From Frigoribacterium sp. ACAM 257 (GTDB taxonomy: Bacteria; Actinomycetota; Actinomycetes; Actinomycetales; Microbacteriaceae): a stretch of 64,000 bases of DNA. Position numbers and translations under genes: made by a program. Below the pieces are notes generated by a model. It saw only the letters and a program-made list of their open reading frames with translations, had not been told where the DNA came from and made no database searches. The stretch is from positions 806,001 through 870,000 of the forward strand of contig NZ_VOLO01000001.1 in the NCBI RefSeq assembly GCF_007954365.1, given 5' to 3'. Shown here one piece after another: positions 1 through 8,190 of the stretch; the first letter of the stretch is position 1; every line of letters begins with the position of its first letter.

Positions 1-546
1 TCGCTCGGCTCGTACGGCGCCCTGATCGCGGCCGACTACGCGAGCTACACGGCCGGGAGCGTCATGGTCGAGACGGCCGACAAGCTGACCGACGCCGAGG
101 CCGGCCTGCAGCAGTACCTCCTCCTCGTCGGTGCCCTGCGGTCGCTGAGCCGGCGGGAGCACGCCCCCCAGCTGACCCTCGACTCCTACCTGCTCCGCGC
201 GCTCAGCATCGCCGGCTGGTCGCCGAGCTTCGGCGACTGTGCCGTCTCCGGCGCGCCGGGGCCGCACTCGGCGTTCGTCGTCCAGCTCGGGGGAGTGGTG
301 GCCGACAAGCACGCGCCTCCGGGGGCTCCGCGACTGGCACCTCCTGCGCTCGGGCTGCTCTCGGCGCTGTTGACCGGCGACTGGGAGGCGGCCGACGCGA
401 CCCCGGACGCGACCCGCAACCAGGCGAGCGGCGTCGTCGCCGCGTACACGCAGTGGCACCTCGAGCGCGGCCTCCGCTCGCTCCAGCACATCGACCGCGA
501 GCCAGGCCGGGCACTGCCTGCGGCCGCCAGGGAAGGCACCCCGTGA
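1..546 (+). CDS. recO: DNA repair protein RecO, C-terminal part (5' end outside window)
   Basis: C-terminal 181 residues of RecO, the recombination mediator that helps load RecA at gaps in the RecFOR pathway. The frame is open from base 1, so the start lies upstream. The visible part has the helical RecO core ([21 protein letters not shown]) and then the region that in many actinobacterial homologues is a four-cysteine zinc site. Here it reads [20 protein letters not shown] and the next pair is ADKH, so only one cysteine remains and zinc binding is unlikely. Its TGA stop overlaps the GTG start of the prenyltransferase by 4 bp, the recO-uppS order common in Actinobacteria. Identification rests on the GAPGPHSAF signature and this neighbour. 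Confidence 0.85.
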   Translation, partial: SLGSYGALIAADYASYTAGSVMVETADKLTDAEAGLQQYLLLVGALRSLSRREHAPQLTLDSYLLRALSIAGWSPSFGDCAVSGAPGPHSAFVVQLGGVVADKHAPPGAPRLAPPALGLLSALLTGDWEAADATPDATRNQASGVVAAYTQWHLERGLRSLQHIDREPGRALPAAAREGTP

Positions 547-1373
547 AGAAGACCCACCGCGACGCCGTCGACTGGCGTCCCCTCGACTGGACGGGCCTCT
601 ACCCGCCCGAGCTGCCCCGGGGCGCCGTCCCCGAGCACGTCGCGATCGTCATGGACGGCAACGGTCGATGGGCGAACGCGCGAGGCCTGTCCCGCGTCGA
701 GGGCCACAAGCAGGGCGAGGCCTCGCTGCTCGACGTCGTCGCCGGCGCGATCCAGCTGGGCGTGAAGCACCTGAGCGTCTACGCCTTCTCGACCGAGAAC
801 TGGAAGCGCTCGCCCGACGAGGTGAAGTTCCTGATGGGCTTCAACCGCGACGTCCTGCACCGGAGGCGCGACCAGCTGAACGCCTGGGGCGTGCGCGTCC
901 GCTGGGCAGGGCGCAAGCCGCGCCTCTGGGGCTCCGTCATCAAGGAGCTCCAGTACGCCGAGGAGCTCACTCGTCACAACGACGTGCTCACCCTCACCAT
1001 GTGCGTCAACTACGGCGGCCGCACCGAGATCGCGGACGCCGTTCGGGCGATCGCCGAGGACGTTGCAGCCGGGCGGGTCAAGCCGTCCGGCGTCAGCGAG
1101 AAGCTCATCCAGCGCCACCTGTACGCGCCCGAGCTGCCCGACGTCGACCTCTTCGTGCGCAGCTCCGGCGAGCAGCGGACGAGCAACTTCCTCCTGTGGC
1201 AGTCGGCCTACGCCGAGATGGTGTTCCTCGATCGGCTCTGGCCGGACTTCACCCGGACCGACCTGTGGGAGGCGGTCGTCACGTACGCGAGACGCTCTCG
1301 CCGTTTCGGCGGGGCCGTCGACGCGCCCACGCCGGTCGTGGACGCCGAGGGGAGCACGAGCACCAGCGGCTAG
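543..1373 (+). CDS. uppS: Isoprenyl (cis-prenyl) transferase, UppS family
   Basis: 276-residue cis-prenyltransferase that condenses isopentenyl diphosphate onto an allylic primer to make the polyprenyl diphosphate carrier for cell-wall synthesis. The signature [13 protein letters not shown] is present with the catalytic Asp at about residue 38, followed by [16 protein letters not shown] and the C-terminal [15 protein letters not shown]. The GTG start at 543 is chosen because it overlaps the recO stop and has GGAAGG just upstream; longer reading would run through recO in another frame. Actinobacteria often carry two paralogues (a short Z-farnesyl and a long decaprenyl enzyme), and the sequence alone does not say which this is. 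Its TAG stop shares the CTAG tetranucleotide with the stop of the convergent lipoprotein gene. Confidence 0.93.
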   Translation: MKKTHRDAVDWRPLDWTGLYPPELPRGAVPEHVAIVMDGNGRWANARGLSRVEGHKQGEASLLDVVAGAIQLGVKHLSVYAFSTENWKRSPDEVKFLMGFNRDVLHRRRDQLNAWGVRVRWAGRKPRLWGSVIKELQYAEELTRHNDVLTLTMCVNYGGRTEIADAVRAIAEDVAAGRVKPSGVSEKLIQRHLYAPELPDVDLFVRSSGEQRTSNFLLWQSAYAEMVFLDRLWPDFTRTDLWEAVVTYARRSRRFGGAVDAPTPVVDAEGSTSTSG

Positions 1374-2047
1374 AACTGGATGTTCGCCCCGAGGAAGATC
1401 CGCTCGGCAGGCCAGAGGAACTGCAGCGTCAGCGGCCCGTCCGCGGGCCGGTGGAACCAGGCGTTGGCGAACACGGCCGACTCGCCCGGCAGCAGGTACC
1501 AGGTCGCCGCGTCGGACGGGAACGCCGACTCGAGCGACGTCGAGTAGCCGGCGTCCGTCAGCAGGTCCTGCCCGGAGAACACGTCCTGCTGGGCCAGGTC
1601 GTTGCCGTAGGCGGAGTAGTCGGCGCTCAGGTCGGTGAGGTCCAGCCGACGCTGCGAGTTGTTGGCCAGCACGTAGGCGGTGGCCTCGACGGCGGTGCCG
1701 GCGGGGTAGGGGTCGCTGCCGTCGGGCCGCGCGTAGATGGAGGGCGCCGTGGTCGTCAGCGTGCCGACGCTGTAGACGTAGATCGTGAGGTCCTTGTAGT
1801 TGACCTGGTTGAGGAGCGTGCCGCCCGGCGCCAGCTCGTCGGGCGAGGCCCCGCTCGTCCCGCCGCCGGTGCCCGGTGCGCCCGTCACCTGGGGCTGCGG
1901 CGCCTGGGTCGCGGTGCCGCCCAGGCCTGAGCCGTCGTCGACGCCGCCCTGGCCGACCGGCTGCAGGGTCGTGAGGTCGGGGAAGCAGGCGGTGAGCCCC
2001 ACCAGCACGACGGCGGCGAGGCCGACGGCGGTCAGTCGTCTCTTCAC
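1370..2047 (-). CDS. Predicted lipoprotein of unknown function
   Basis: 225-residue exported protein. It starts at GTG with [10 protein letters not shown] and a hydrophobic stretch ending in the lipobox LTAC (Cys about residue 21), so it should be a diacylglyceryl-modified lipoprotein on the outer face of the membrane. A Gly/Ala/Pro/Thr-rich linker of about 40 residues follows, then a globular domain ([49 protein letters not shown]) with the alternating pattern of an immunoglobulin-like beta sandwich; this resembles DUF4352-type domains but I do not recognise the family firmly. It is downstream of the LysR gene on the same strand with a 32-bp gap and shares its stop tetranucleotide with uppS. 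Function unknown. Confidence 0.75.
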   Translation of the reverse strand: MKRRLTAVGLAAVVLVGLTACFPDLTTLQPVGQGGVDDGSGLGGTATQAPQPQVTGAPGTGGGTSGASPDELAPGGTLLNQVNYKDLTIYVYSVGTLTTTAPSIYARPDGSDPYPAGTAVEATAYVLANNSQRRLDLTDLSADYSAYGNDLAQQDVFSGQDLLTDAGYSTSLESAFPSDAATWYLLPGESAVFANAWFHRPADGPLTLQFLWPAERIFLGANIQF

Positions 2048-2079
2048 GGAGCGGGCACCCTTCGTCTCGTCCCGTCAGC

Positions 2080-3042
2080 CTAGCTCGGGCCGCCGACGGC
2101 GCCCTGCGGCCCGGCCACCTCGAGGCCGTGCCTCCCTGGCAGCACCCCGGACACCGCCTCCGTCAGGACTCGGATGCTGGGCACGCGCCGGGCTCCGCGG
2201 CGGTGCGCGACCGCGATCACCCGCGCGACGGACGGGGGCAGGGTGACGACCCGCACCTCCTCGGGGACCGCCGCCGACTGCAGCGACAGGCCCGGCAGCA
2301 GCGCGATCCCGAGACCGGCCGCGACCAGGCCGAGCACGGCGAGGGCGTTGTCGGTCTCGAGGACGATGTCAGGTGCGAAGTCGGCCGCGGCGCACGTGGT
2401 CAGGAGGTGGCCGCGGCAACGCGGGCAGCCGCCGATCCAGCGCTCGGCGTGCAGTGCGCCGAAGTCGTCGCCCTCGACGAACGGGTGGGCGCGCGGCAGC
2501 ACGAGCACGGTCCGGTCGACGAACAAGGCGGTCTCTCGGAGCGACTCGGGCACGCTGTCGCGATCGGTCGCGGTCCTGCCCGCGTGGCGGAACACGACCG
2601 CGGCGTCGACGGCTCCGTCGCGCAGCAGCGTCAGAGCCTCGGGAGGCTCGGCCTCGACGTAGTCGACCTGCAGGCCGGGGTGGCTGGCGCGCAGCCCCGA
2701 CAGGACGTCGGGCACGAGGGTCGAGGAGGCGCTGGGGAAGCCCGCGAGCCGCACCCGTCCCGAGGTCGCGCCGCCGAGGTGGTCGAGCTCCTGGCGCGCC
2801 GCGTCGAGGGCGGCCTGCACGTGGACGGCGTGCTCTGCCAGGCGCCGTCCGGCCTCGGTGAGCTCGACCCCGCGGCCCGCGCGCAGGAGGAGGGGGTGGC
2901 CGACCCGGGCCTCGGCACGCCTCAGGTGCTGGCTGAGGGCGGGCTGGCTGTAGCCGAGCTCGGCGGCGGCGGCCGTCACCGTGCCGGTGTCGGCGACCGC
3001 CCGCACGATGCGGAGGGTCAGGAGGTCGAGGTCGTCGGTCAT
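2080..3042 (-). CDS. LysR family transcriptional regulator
   Basis: 320-residue LysR-type regulator. The N-terminal winged helix-turn-helix (about residues 5-63) is canonical: TVTAAAAELGYSQPALSQHLRRAEARVG. The effector-binding domain follows (about 90-295) with the periplasmic-binding-protein fold signatures GRVRLAGFPSAS and LGLVAAGLGIALLPG. A longer in-frame reading exists to 3081, but ATG at 3042 gives the normal length and leaves the operator-like palindrome at 3051-3067 outside the gene. It is divergent from the aminotransferase gene at 3124, the usual arrangement for a LysR protein and its target. The coinducer cannot be told from the sequence. Confidence 0.9.
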   Translation of the reverse strand: MTDDLDLLTLRIVRAVADTGTVTAAAAELGYSQPALSQHLRRAEARVGHPLLLRAGRGVELTEAGRRLAEHAVHVQAALDAARQELDHLGGATSGRVRLAGFPSASSTLVPDVLSGLRASHPGLQVDYVEAEPPEALTLLRDGAVDAAVVFRHAGRTATDRDSVPESLRETALFVDRTVLVLPRAHPFVEGDDFGALHAERWIGGCPRCRGHLLTTCAAADFAPDIVLETDNALAVLGLVAAGLGIALLPGLSLQSAAVPEEVRVVTLPPSVARVIAVAHRRGARRVPSIRVLTEAVSGVLPGRHGLEVAGPQGAVGGPS

Positions 3043-3050
3043 GCTCGAAC

Positions 3051-3067
3051 CATAACTCCGCGTTATG
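3051..3067. promoter_or_regulatory. Operator-like palindrome in LysR/aminotransferase divergent region
   Basis: Perfect inverted repeat CATAAC-tccgc-GTTATG that contains the LysR-type ATAA-N7-TTAT (T-N11-A) pattern. It is one of the few AT-rich spots in this part of the window and lies between two divergent genes, 9 bp upstream of the lysR ATG. Interpretation as the LysR binding site is inference. Confidence 0.6.
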
Positions 3068-3123
3068 ACTGGCGTCACCATCCTGGTCTTGTCGTGCGGT
3101 GGCGCCCGGCCCAGGCTGGGGCC

Positions 3124-4188
3124 ATGCAGGACACGAGCAGCACGATCTCCGTCGCGGACGCGGCCTCCCGTTTCGCGAGCGGCACCGGGTACCTCGCCGC
3201 GTGCACCATGGGGCTGCCCCTAGCGGACACGCTCGCGGCCCAGCGCGACGACCTCGAGCGCTGGACCACCGGCTCGCGCTCGCCCGTCGACTACGGGGAC
3301 GTCGTCGAGCAGGCCCGGGCCTCGTACGCGCGGCTGGTGGGCGTGCCCGTCACGAGCGTGGCCGTGGGCTCGCAGACCTCGGCCATGGTCTCCGTGGTCG
3401 CCGCTGCCGCTCCCGACGGCGCCGAGGTCGTCTGCGTCGACGGCGACTTCAGCTCCGTCGTCTACCCGTTCCTGCAGCAGGCGCACCGAGGCGTGACCGT
3501 CCGCAGCGTCCCCGTCGACGAGGTCGCGGAGGCCGTCGGGCCCGGGACGTGGTGCGTCGCGTGGTCGGCCGTGCAGTCGGCGACGGGCGTCGTGGCCGAC
3601 GACGCACGGATCCGCGCCGCGGCCGCCGCTCACGGCGTCCTCACCGTCTGCGACGTGACGCAGGCCGCCGGCGTGCTCCCGGTCGACGCCTCCTCGTGGG
3701 ACGTCTCGGTCGGGCACGCCTACAAATGGCTCTGCTGCCCCCGGGGAGCGGCGTTCATGACCCTGTCCGAGCGTGCCCTGGCGCAGCTGCGGCCCGTGCA
3801 GGCCGGCTGGTACGCGGGCGACTCGGTCTGGTCGTCCTGCTACGGGCCCGCGATGCAGCTCGCCCACGACGCCCGCGCCTTCGACGTGTCGCCGGCCTGG
3901 CCGGCCTGGCCCGGCGCCGCTGCCGCCCTCGAGACGTTCGCCCGGCTCGACCCTGCCGAGACCTGGGCGCACGCCAGCGGGCTCGGCGACGAGCTCTGCC
4001 GACGCCTCGACCTGCCCGACCAGCACCAGGCGATCGTCACCTGGGCCGACCCCGACGGCCGGGCCGCTGCCTCGATGGGGGAGGCGGGCCTCACGGTCTC
4101 CGCCCGGGCCGGTCGCGTCCGGGTCGCCTTCCACCTCTGGAACACGAGCGAGGACGTGGAGGCGGTCGTCGCCTCCCTGGGGCGGTGA
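3124..4188 (+). CDS. Class V aminotransferase family PLP enzyme
   Basis: 354-residue fold-type I PLP enzyme of the class V aminotransferase/cysteine desulfurase-like superfamily. Visible marks are [10 protein letters not shown] (cofactor phosphate region, about 80), [12 protein letters not shown], the Asp of VCDVTQAAG (about 180) that pairs with the pyridine nitrogen, and the Schiff-base Lys at about residue 201 in [13 protein letters not shown]. The arrangement resembles kynureninase-like or isopenicillin-epimerase-like members; no motif fixes the substrate. ATG at 3124 gives a normal N terminus. It is divergent from the LysR regulator and shares the palindrome at 3051-3067 with it, so it is the likely target of that regulator. 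Confidence 0.85.
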   Translation: MQDTSSTISVADAASRFASGTGYLAACTMGLPLADTLAAQRDDLERWTTGSRSPVDYGDVVEQARASYARLVGVPVTSVAVGSQTSAMVSVVAAAAPDGAEVVCVDGDFSSVVYPFLQQAHRGVTVRSVPVDEVAEAVGPGTWCVAWSAVQSATGVVADDARIRAAAAAHGVLTVCDVTQAAGVLPVDASSWDVSVGHAYKWLCCPRGAAFMTLSERALAQLRPVQAGWYAGDSVWSSCYGPAMQLAHDARAFDVSPAWPAWPGAAAALETFARLDPAETWAHASGLGDELCRRLDLPDQHQAIVTWADPDGRAAASMGEAGLTVSARAGRVRVAFHLWNTSEDVEAVVASLGR

Positions 4189-4312
4189 CCGGGACGGTCG
4201 GGGCGGCCGGGGCGGTCGGCCCGATCGGGCGAGGCCGCCCGCGCGGCTAGAGTTGCCGGGTACCTCGACCGCCGGGCCCCCGAGCCCGGACCGATCCTCT
4301 GGAGCACACCCC

Positions 4313-5698
4313 GTGGCAGCACCCAACCGTCTCGATTCCGTCATCGCCCTGGCCAAGCGCCGCGGGTTCGTCTTCCAGTCGGGCGAGATCTACGGCGGTT
4401 CCCGGTCGGCGTGGGACTACGGGCCGCTCGGCGTCGCCCTCAAGGAGAACATCAAGCGCCAGTGGTGGCAGACCGTGGTGCAGGGCCGCGACGACGTCGT
4501 CGGGCTCGACTCCGCGGTCATCCTGCCTCGCCAGGTGTGGGAGGCGTCAGGCCACGTCGAGGTCTTCAGCGACCCCCTCGTCGAGTCGCTGCACACCCAC
4601 AAGCGCTACCGGGCCGACCACCTCCTCGAGGCGTACGAGGCGAAGCACGGCCACCCGCCCGAGAACGGCCTGGCCGACGTGCGCGACCCCGAGACCGGCC
4701 AGCCCGGCTCGTGGACCGAGCCCCAGAACTTCTCCGGCCTGCTCAAGACGTTCCTCGGGCCGGTCGACAACGAGCAGGGGATGGCTTACCTGCGCCCCGA
4801 GACGGCCCAGGGCATCTTCACCAACTTCGACAACGTCCTCCAGTCGTCGCGCATCAAGCCGCCCTTCGGGATCGGCCAGATCGGCAAGAGCTTCCGCAAC
4901 GAGATCACTCCCGGCAACTTCATCTTCCGGACGCGCGAGTTCGAGCAGATGGAGATGGAGTTCTTCGTCGAGCCCGGCAGCGACGAAGAATGGCACCAGT
5001 ACTGGATCGACGCCCGCTTCCAGTGGTACGTCGACCTCGGCATCGACCCCGAGAACCTGCGTCTCTACGAGCACGCCGCCGAGAAGCTCTCGCACTACTC
5101 GAAGCGCACCGTCGACATCGAGTACCGGTTCCGCTTCGCGGGCGGCGAGTTCGGCGAGCTCGAGGGCGTCGCGAACCGCACCGACTACGACCTCAAGACC
5201 CACGCTGCCGCCTCCGGCAAGGACCTGTCGTACTTCGACCAGGCCAAGAACGAGCGCTGGACGCCCTACGTCATCGAGCCTGCTGCCGGCCTCACCCGGT
5301 CGCTCATGGCGTTCCTCGTCGACGCGTACACCGAGGACGAGGCGCCCAACGCGAAGGGCGGCGTCGACAAGCGCACCGTGCTGAAGCTCGACCGCCGTCT
5401 CGCGCCGATCAAGGTCGCCGTCCTGCCCCTGAGCCGCAACGAGCAGCTCTCGCCGATGGCGCGCGGCCTCGCCGCGGACCTCCGCAAGTACTGGAACATC
5501 GACTTCGACGACGCCGGGGCCATCGGCCGTCGGTACCGTCGCCAGGACGAGATCGGCACGCCGTTCTGCGTCACGGTCGACTTCGACTCGCTCGAGGACG
5601 ACGCGGTGACGGTCCGCGAGCGCGACACGATGGAGCAGCAGCGGATGCCCCTGTCGGCGCTGCGCGGGTACCTCGCCGAGCAGCTGCTCGGCGCGTAG
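4313..5698 (+). CDS. glyS: Glycyl-tRNA synthetase, homodimeric type
   Basis: 461-residue class II synthetase that charges tRNA-Gly, of the alpha2 type rather than the alpha2-beta2 type of proteobacteria. It begins [23 protein letters not shown] (broken by WDYGPLG), the usual GlyQS start. The class II catalytic core follows: RPETAQGIF (about 161), motif 2 in [12 protein letters not shown] (about 187-198), and motif 3 in [12 protein letters not shown] (about 325). The C-terminal anticodon-binding domain begins near [13 protein letters not shown] at 4313 is the only sensible start. No T-box leader is visible upstream. It is monocistronic, with a small hairpin 10 bp after the stop. Confidence 0.97.
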   Translation: MAAPNRLDSVIALAKRRGFVFQSGEIYGGSRSAWDYGPLGVALKENIKRQWWQTVVQGRDDVVGLDSAVILPRQVWEASGHVEVFSDPLVESLHTHKRYRADHLLEAYEAKHGHPPENGLADVRDPETGQPGSWTEPQNFSGLLKTFLGPVDNEQGMAYLRPETAQGIFTNFDNVLQSSRIKPPFGIGQIGKSFRNEITPGNFIFRTREFEQMEMEFFVEPGSDEEWHQYWIDARFQWYVDLGIDPENLRLYEHAAEKLSHYSKRTVDIEYRFRFAGGEFGELEGVANRTDYDLKTHAAASGKDLSYFDQAKNERWTPYVIEPAAGLTRSLMAFLVDAYTEDEAPNAKGGVDKRTVLKLDRRLAPIKVAVLPLSRNEQLSPMARGLAADLRKYWNIDFDDAGAIGRRYRRQDEIGTPFCVTVDFDSLEDDAVTVRERDTMEQQRMPLSALRGYLAEQLLGA

Positions 5699-5707
5699 CG
5701 CGCGTCC

Positions 5708-5722
5708 CGGCCCGCCGGGCCG
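5708..5722. terminator. Short GC hairpin after glyS
   Basis: Inverted repeat CGGCCC-gcc-GGGCCG just after the glyS stop, without a T tract. It could be a weak intrinsic terminator of the kind seen in high-GC Actinobacteria, or chance in GC-rich sequence. Confidence 0.3.
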
Positions 5723-5817
5723 CACGTCCCGTCGGGCCCTGGCCCCGTCGCGCGCCTCCCGGGTCGCCCTGCCCCCGGGCCTGCCGGGTCGCCGTCAGGG
5801 CCTGGGCCCCGTCGCCG

Positions 5818-5904
5818 GTCGGCAACTCCTGACCGGTGCGCCGTCACCGTCGCACGCGGCGGGCTCGCGTGCGACTGCCCGCGCTCGTCGCAGGAGTTGC
5901 CGAC
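5818..5904. repeat. 87-bp palindromic element, copy A
   Basis: Bounded by GTCGGCAACTCCTGA (5818-5832) and its reverse complement CAGGAGTTGCCGAC (5891-5904). Between them lies a second perfect hairpin, GTCGCACGCG (5849-5858) and CGCGTGCGAC (5866-5875) around a 7-nt loop. Copy B, 107 bp downstream, has the same ends and the same total length. The structure resembles a small REP/BIME-like or non-autonomous mobile element; no transposase is present. Confidence 0.7.
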
Positions 5905-6010
5905 GCCGGCTGTTCCGCGGCTCGCACGGCGCACAGCCTGCGCGACCGCTGCTCGCGGGCACGGGCACGGGCCCGGGCCCGGGCCCGGGCTGCCGGGTGC
6001 GCCGCTCGCG

Positions 6011-6097
6011 GTCGGCAACTCCTGATCGGGGTCGCCCGAGGCGCTTCGCGGCCGCAAGTCGGTGCTCCGTGCGTCGCGGTGTTCAGGAGTTGCCGAC
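6011..6097. repeat. 87-bp palindromic element, copy B
   Basis: Bounded by GTCGGCAACTCCTGA (6011-6025) and TCAGGAGTTGCCGAC (6083-6097), identical to the ends of copy A and exactly the same length, while the interior sequence differs and lacks the strong inner hairpin. Equal length with conserved ends and a diverged middle argues for a real repeat family. It ends 170 bp before the AbiEi/DUF559-type gene. Confidence 0.7.
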
Positions 6098-6266
6098 GTG
6101 CACGGGTCGGCCCGAGCACCGAGCACCGAGCACCGAGCGCCGGGCGCCGGGCGCCGGTACGCAGCGTCGCGGGTGCGTCCTCCCCGCCGTCGAGCGGTGC
6201 TCGTCTCGTCCACACGCTGGCTCTCCACCCCGGCGCTGCGAGCACATGGACGACCATCCTCGTGCG

Positions 6267-7232
6267 ATGACGACGATCCGAGAGCTGGTGGCCGCGGCCG
6301 GCGGGCTGCTGCACAAGCGCGACCTCGTGGGCCACGGGGCGACCGACAGGCACCTCACGGCGGCGGTGCGGGCTCGGGACGTCCGGCGTCCGCGCCGCGG
6401 GTGGTACTCGACCTGGCCGTCCACCGACCCGAGGTTCGTCGCCGTCGCGGTCGGGGGGAGGCTGACCGGGGCAGCCGCGCTCGCCCTCCTGGGCGCGTGG
6501 GCCTGGGACCGCCGTCCCCCCGACGTCGTCGTCTCCGTGCCCCGCACCGCGTCGCGCCTGAGACGCCGCCGGGGCGTGCGCGTCGTGTGGGACGGAGGCG
6601 ACGTGGTCGATCGGGGCGGGACCGCGACCGTCGACGCCCGCGACGCCCTGGCCCGCGCCGTGGTCGAGGCGCCCTCCTTCGAGGATGCGGTGGTCCTCGC
6701 CGACTGGGCTCGGTCCGTCGAGCTGATCACCGAGGCGGACGACCGTGCCGTCCTCGGGCGGCATCGACCGGACGCGTCGGGGCTGGCCGACTGGAGCGAC
6801 GAGGGCGCACAGAGCATCCTCGAGAGCGCGGCGGGCACCCGCCTGCGCCTGGCGGGCCGCGTCGTCGAGCGTCAGGTCGTCGTGGGGCCGCGGGGCGAGG
6901 CGGTCGACCACGTCGTCGACGGGACGGCGTCGCTCGAGACGGACGGTCGCGAGCACCACGCCGACCACTTCGAGCGCGATCGCCGGAAGGACCTCCTGAC
7001 GATCGCAGCCGGGTTCGTGCCGTGCCGGGTCAGCTACCGGCAGGTGCGCGAGGAGTGGGCGGCGGTGCAGGAGGCGGTGGACCGGCTCGTGGGCCTCGCC
7101 GGCGGCCCGCCGCCCTCCGGGCGCCCCGAGGCGCGGCTGCCGCGCGTGCTGGGCGCGAGGGGCCGCCGCCGCTGGAGGCTGGGGCGTGACCCGGGAATGC
7201 GTCGGACCCGCACCGACTTTGCCCTGTCGTGA
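6267..7232 (+). CDS. AbiEi-type antitoxin-domain / DUF559-like protein
   Basis: 321-residue protein with a family organisation common in Microbacteriaceae. The N-terminal winged-helix part (about 1-50: TIRELVAAAGGLLHKRDLVG, then RRPRRGWYS) resembles the type IV toxin-antitoxin AbiEi antitoxin domain. The middle (DARDALARAVVEAPSFEDAVVLADWA) is shared by these proteins. The C-terminal part (DEGAQSILESAAGTRLRLAG, VDHVVDGTASLETDGREHH, DRRKDLLTIAAGFVPCRVSYRQV) matches the DUF559/Vsr-like endonuclease fold, with the E-VD-E-DG-xxH pattern usual for the catalytic core. No partner toxin lies beside it. ATG at 6267 is chosen; ATG at 6246 is in frame and adds seven residues, and neither has a clear ribosome site. 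The TGA stop overlaps the dsbA-like GTG. The last ~45 residues are Arg-rich and unconvincing. Function inferred only. Confidence 0.75.
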   Translation: MTTIRELVAAAGGLLHKRDLVGHGATDRHLTAAVRARDVRRPRRGWYSTWPSTDPRFVAVAVGGRLTGAAALALLGAWAWDRRPPDVVVSVPRTASRLRRRRGVRVVWDGGDVVDRGGTATVDARDALARAVVEAPSFEDAVVLADWARSVELITEADDRAVLGRHRPDASGLADWSDEGAQSILESAAGTRLRLAGRVVERQVVVGPRGEAVDHVVDGTASLETDGREHHADHFERDRRKDLLTIAAGFVPCRVSYRQVREEWAAVQEAVDRLVGLAGGPPPSGRPEARLPRVLGARGRRRWRLGRDPGMRRTRTDFALS

Positions 7233-7966
7233 CCGACACGACCACCGCCTCCTCGTCCCTCGCCAGCTCCCCGATCAAGGTCGACGTCTGGAGCGACATC
7301 GCCTGCCCGTGGTGCTACATCGGCAAGCGCAAGTTCGAGGACGCGGCATCGCGTTTCGACGGCGAGGTCGAGGTCGAGTACCACTCCTTCGAGCTGTCGC
7401 CCGACACCCCGGTCGACTTCGAGGGCGACGAGGTCGACTTCCTCGCGAAGCACAAGGGCATGCCGGCCGACCAGGTGCGCGGCATGCTCGACCAGGTCAC
7501 CGGCGTCGCCGCCGAGGTCGGGCTCGCCTACGACTTCGGGTCCCTGCACCACACGAACACGGTGAAGGCGCACCAGCTGCTGCACTTCGCGAAGGCTCAC
7601 GGCCTGCAGCTCGAGATGACCGAGCGGCTGCTCGCCGCCTACTTCGTCGAGGGCCGTCACGTGGGCCGCGTCGCGGACCTCGGCGACCTGGCCGCCGAGG
7701 TCGGCCTCGACCGCGACGAGGTCGTCGCGGCGCTCGAGTCCGACCAGCACCTCGCCGACGTGCGCGCCGACCAGCAGCAGGCGCAGGCGTTCGGCATCAC
7801 GGGCGTTCCTTTCTTCGTGCTCGAGGGCAAGTACGGGATCTCGGGTGCCCAGGCACCCGAGGCGTTCCTCGGCGCCCTGCAGCAGGTGCAGTCCGAGCTG
7901 GCCGCTGCCAGCGGCACCGCGTCCGTCCCGGGCGCGGACACGACCGGGACGGACGCCGTCCGATGA
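7229..7966 (+). CDS. DsbA family oxidoreductase (FrnE-like)
   Basis: 245-residue cytosolic thiol oxidoreductase of the DsbA/FrnE branch. The thioredoxin-fold start IKVDVWSDIACPWCYIGKRKFE carries the redox motif CPWC (Cys26, Cys29). The helical insertion follows (LAKHKGMPADQVRGMLDQV), then HHTNTVKAHQLLHFA and the cis-Pro region of FGITGVPFFVLEGKYGISGAQ, all typical of FrnE. There is no signal peptide, so it should act in the cytoplasm. GTG at 7229 overlaps the previous stop by 4 bp; because that neighbour is unrelated, the overlap may be coincidental. A low-complexity tail of about 20 residues follows the domain. Confidence 0.88.
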   Translation: MTDTTTASSSLASSPIKVDVWSDIACPWCYIGKRKFEDAASRFDGEVEVEYHSFELSPDTPVDFEGDEVDFLAKHKGMPADQVRGMLDQVTGVAAEVGLAYDFGSLHHTNTVKAHQLLHFAKAHGLQLEMTERLLAAYFVEGRHVGRVADLGDLAAEVGLDRDEVVAALESDQHLADVRADQQQAQAFGITGVPFFVLEGKYGISGAQAPEAFLGALQQVQSELAAASGTASVPGADTTGTDAVR

Positions 7967-8190
7967 GCCCGTTCGCCATGCTCGGCGACGCGGACGCCCT
8001 CGCGTGCGAGGGCGACTCGTGCCTGCTGCCGGCGGCGGTCGCCACCGTCGGCGCGCTGACCCCGAGCGCAGCACCGGTCGGCGCCTTGACCCCGAGCGCA
8101 GCACCGGTCGGCGCCTCGACGCCGAGCGCGACACCGGCCGACGTCCGGACCGAGGCGGACCCGGCCCCGGAGGCGGCGGTCAGTCGCTGA
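7963..8190 (+). CDS. Possible small repeat-containing protein, unknown
   Basis: 75-residue open frame that starts at an ATG overlapping the dsbA-like stop (ATGA). The first part (MSPFAMLGDADALACEGDSC) is not low complexity; the rest holds three copies of a 10-residue unit GALTPSAAPV. The end overlaps the convergent ybaK gene by 11 bp. No family recognised. The translational-coupling geometry favours a real gene, but the repeats and the GC-rich composition mean it could be spurious. Confidence 0.4.
   Translation: MSPFAMLGDADALACEGDSCLLPAAVATVGALTPSAAPVGALTPSAAPVGASTPSATPADVRTEADPAPEAAVSR
8050..8139 (+). repeat. Three tandem 30-bp repeats
   Basis: Copies at 8050-8079, 8080-8109 and 8110-8139. 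The first two differ at two positions, the third is more diverged. The 30-bp period keeps the frame of the overlapping small gene. A likely site of copy-number variation by slippage. Confidence 0.8.

Larger units (their letters stand above)
5723..6245. other. Intergenic region with low-complexity and palindromic repeats
   Basis: More than 500 bp without a convincing gene. Apart from the two palindromic elements annotated separately (5818-5904, 6011-6097) it holds a run of alternating GGGCCC at about 5959-5990 and a degenerate tandem CCGAGCA/CCGGGCG array at about 6114-6156. Codon-like third-position bias is weak, and frames that cross the region carry low-complexity Arg/Ala/Gly protein. I see no promoter that can be assigned with confidence. 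Confidence 0.6.

Noticed and set aside
3075-3269. Small minus-strand gene inside the aminotransferase start
   Set aside because: It overlaps the operator and the divergent gene and encodes no recognisable protein.
4189-4312. T-box leader for glyS
   Set aside because: The gap is only 124 bp and shows neither the T-box sequence nor a specifier stem; actinobacterial T-boxes are typically found before ileS instead.
5957-6156. CRISPR or minisatellite array in the intergenic region
   Set aside because: Runs of GGGCCC and CCGAGCA are simple low-complexity repeats without spacers of constant length.
8050-8139. CRISPR-like repeats
   Set aside because: The three copies are directly adjacent with no spacers and lie in a coding frame.
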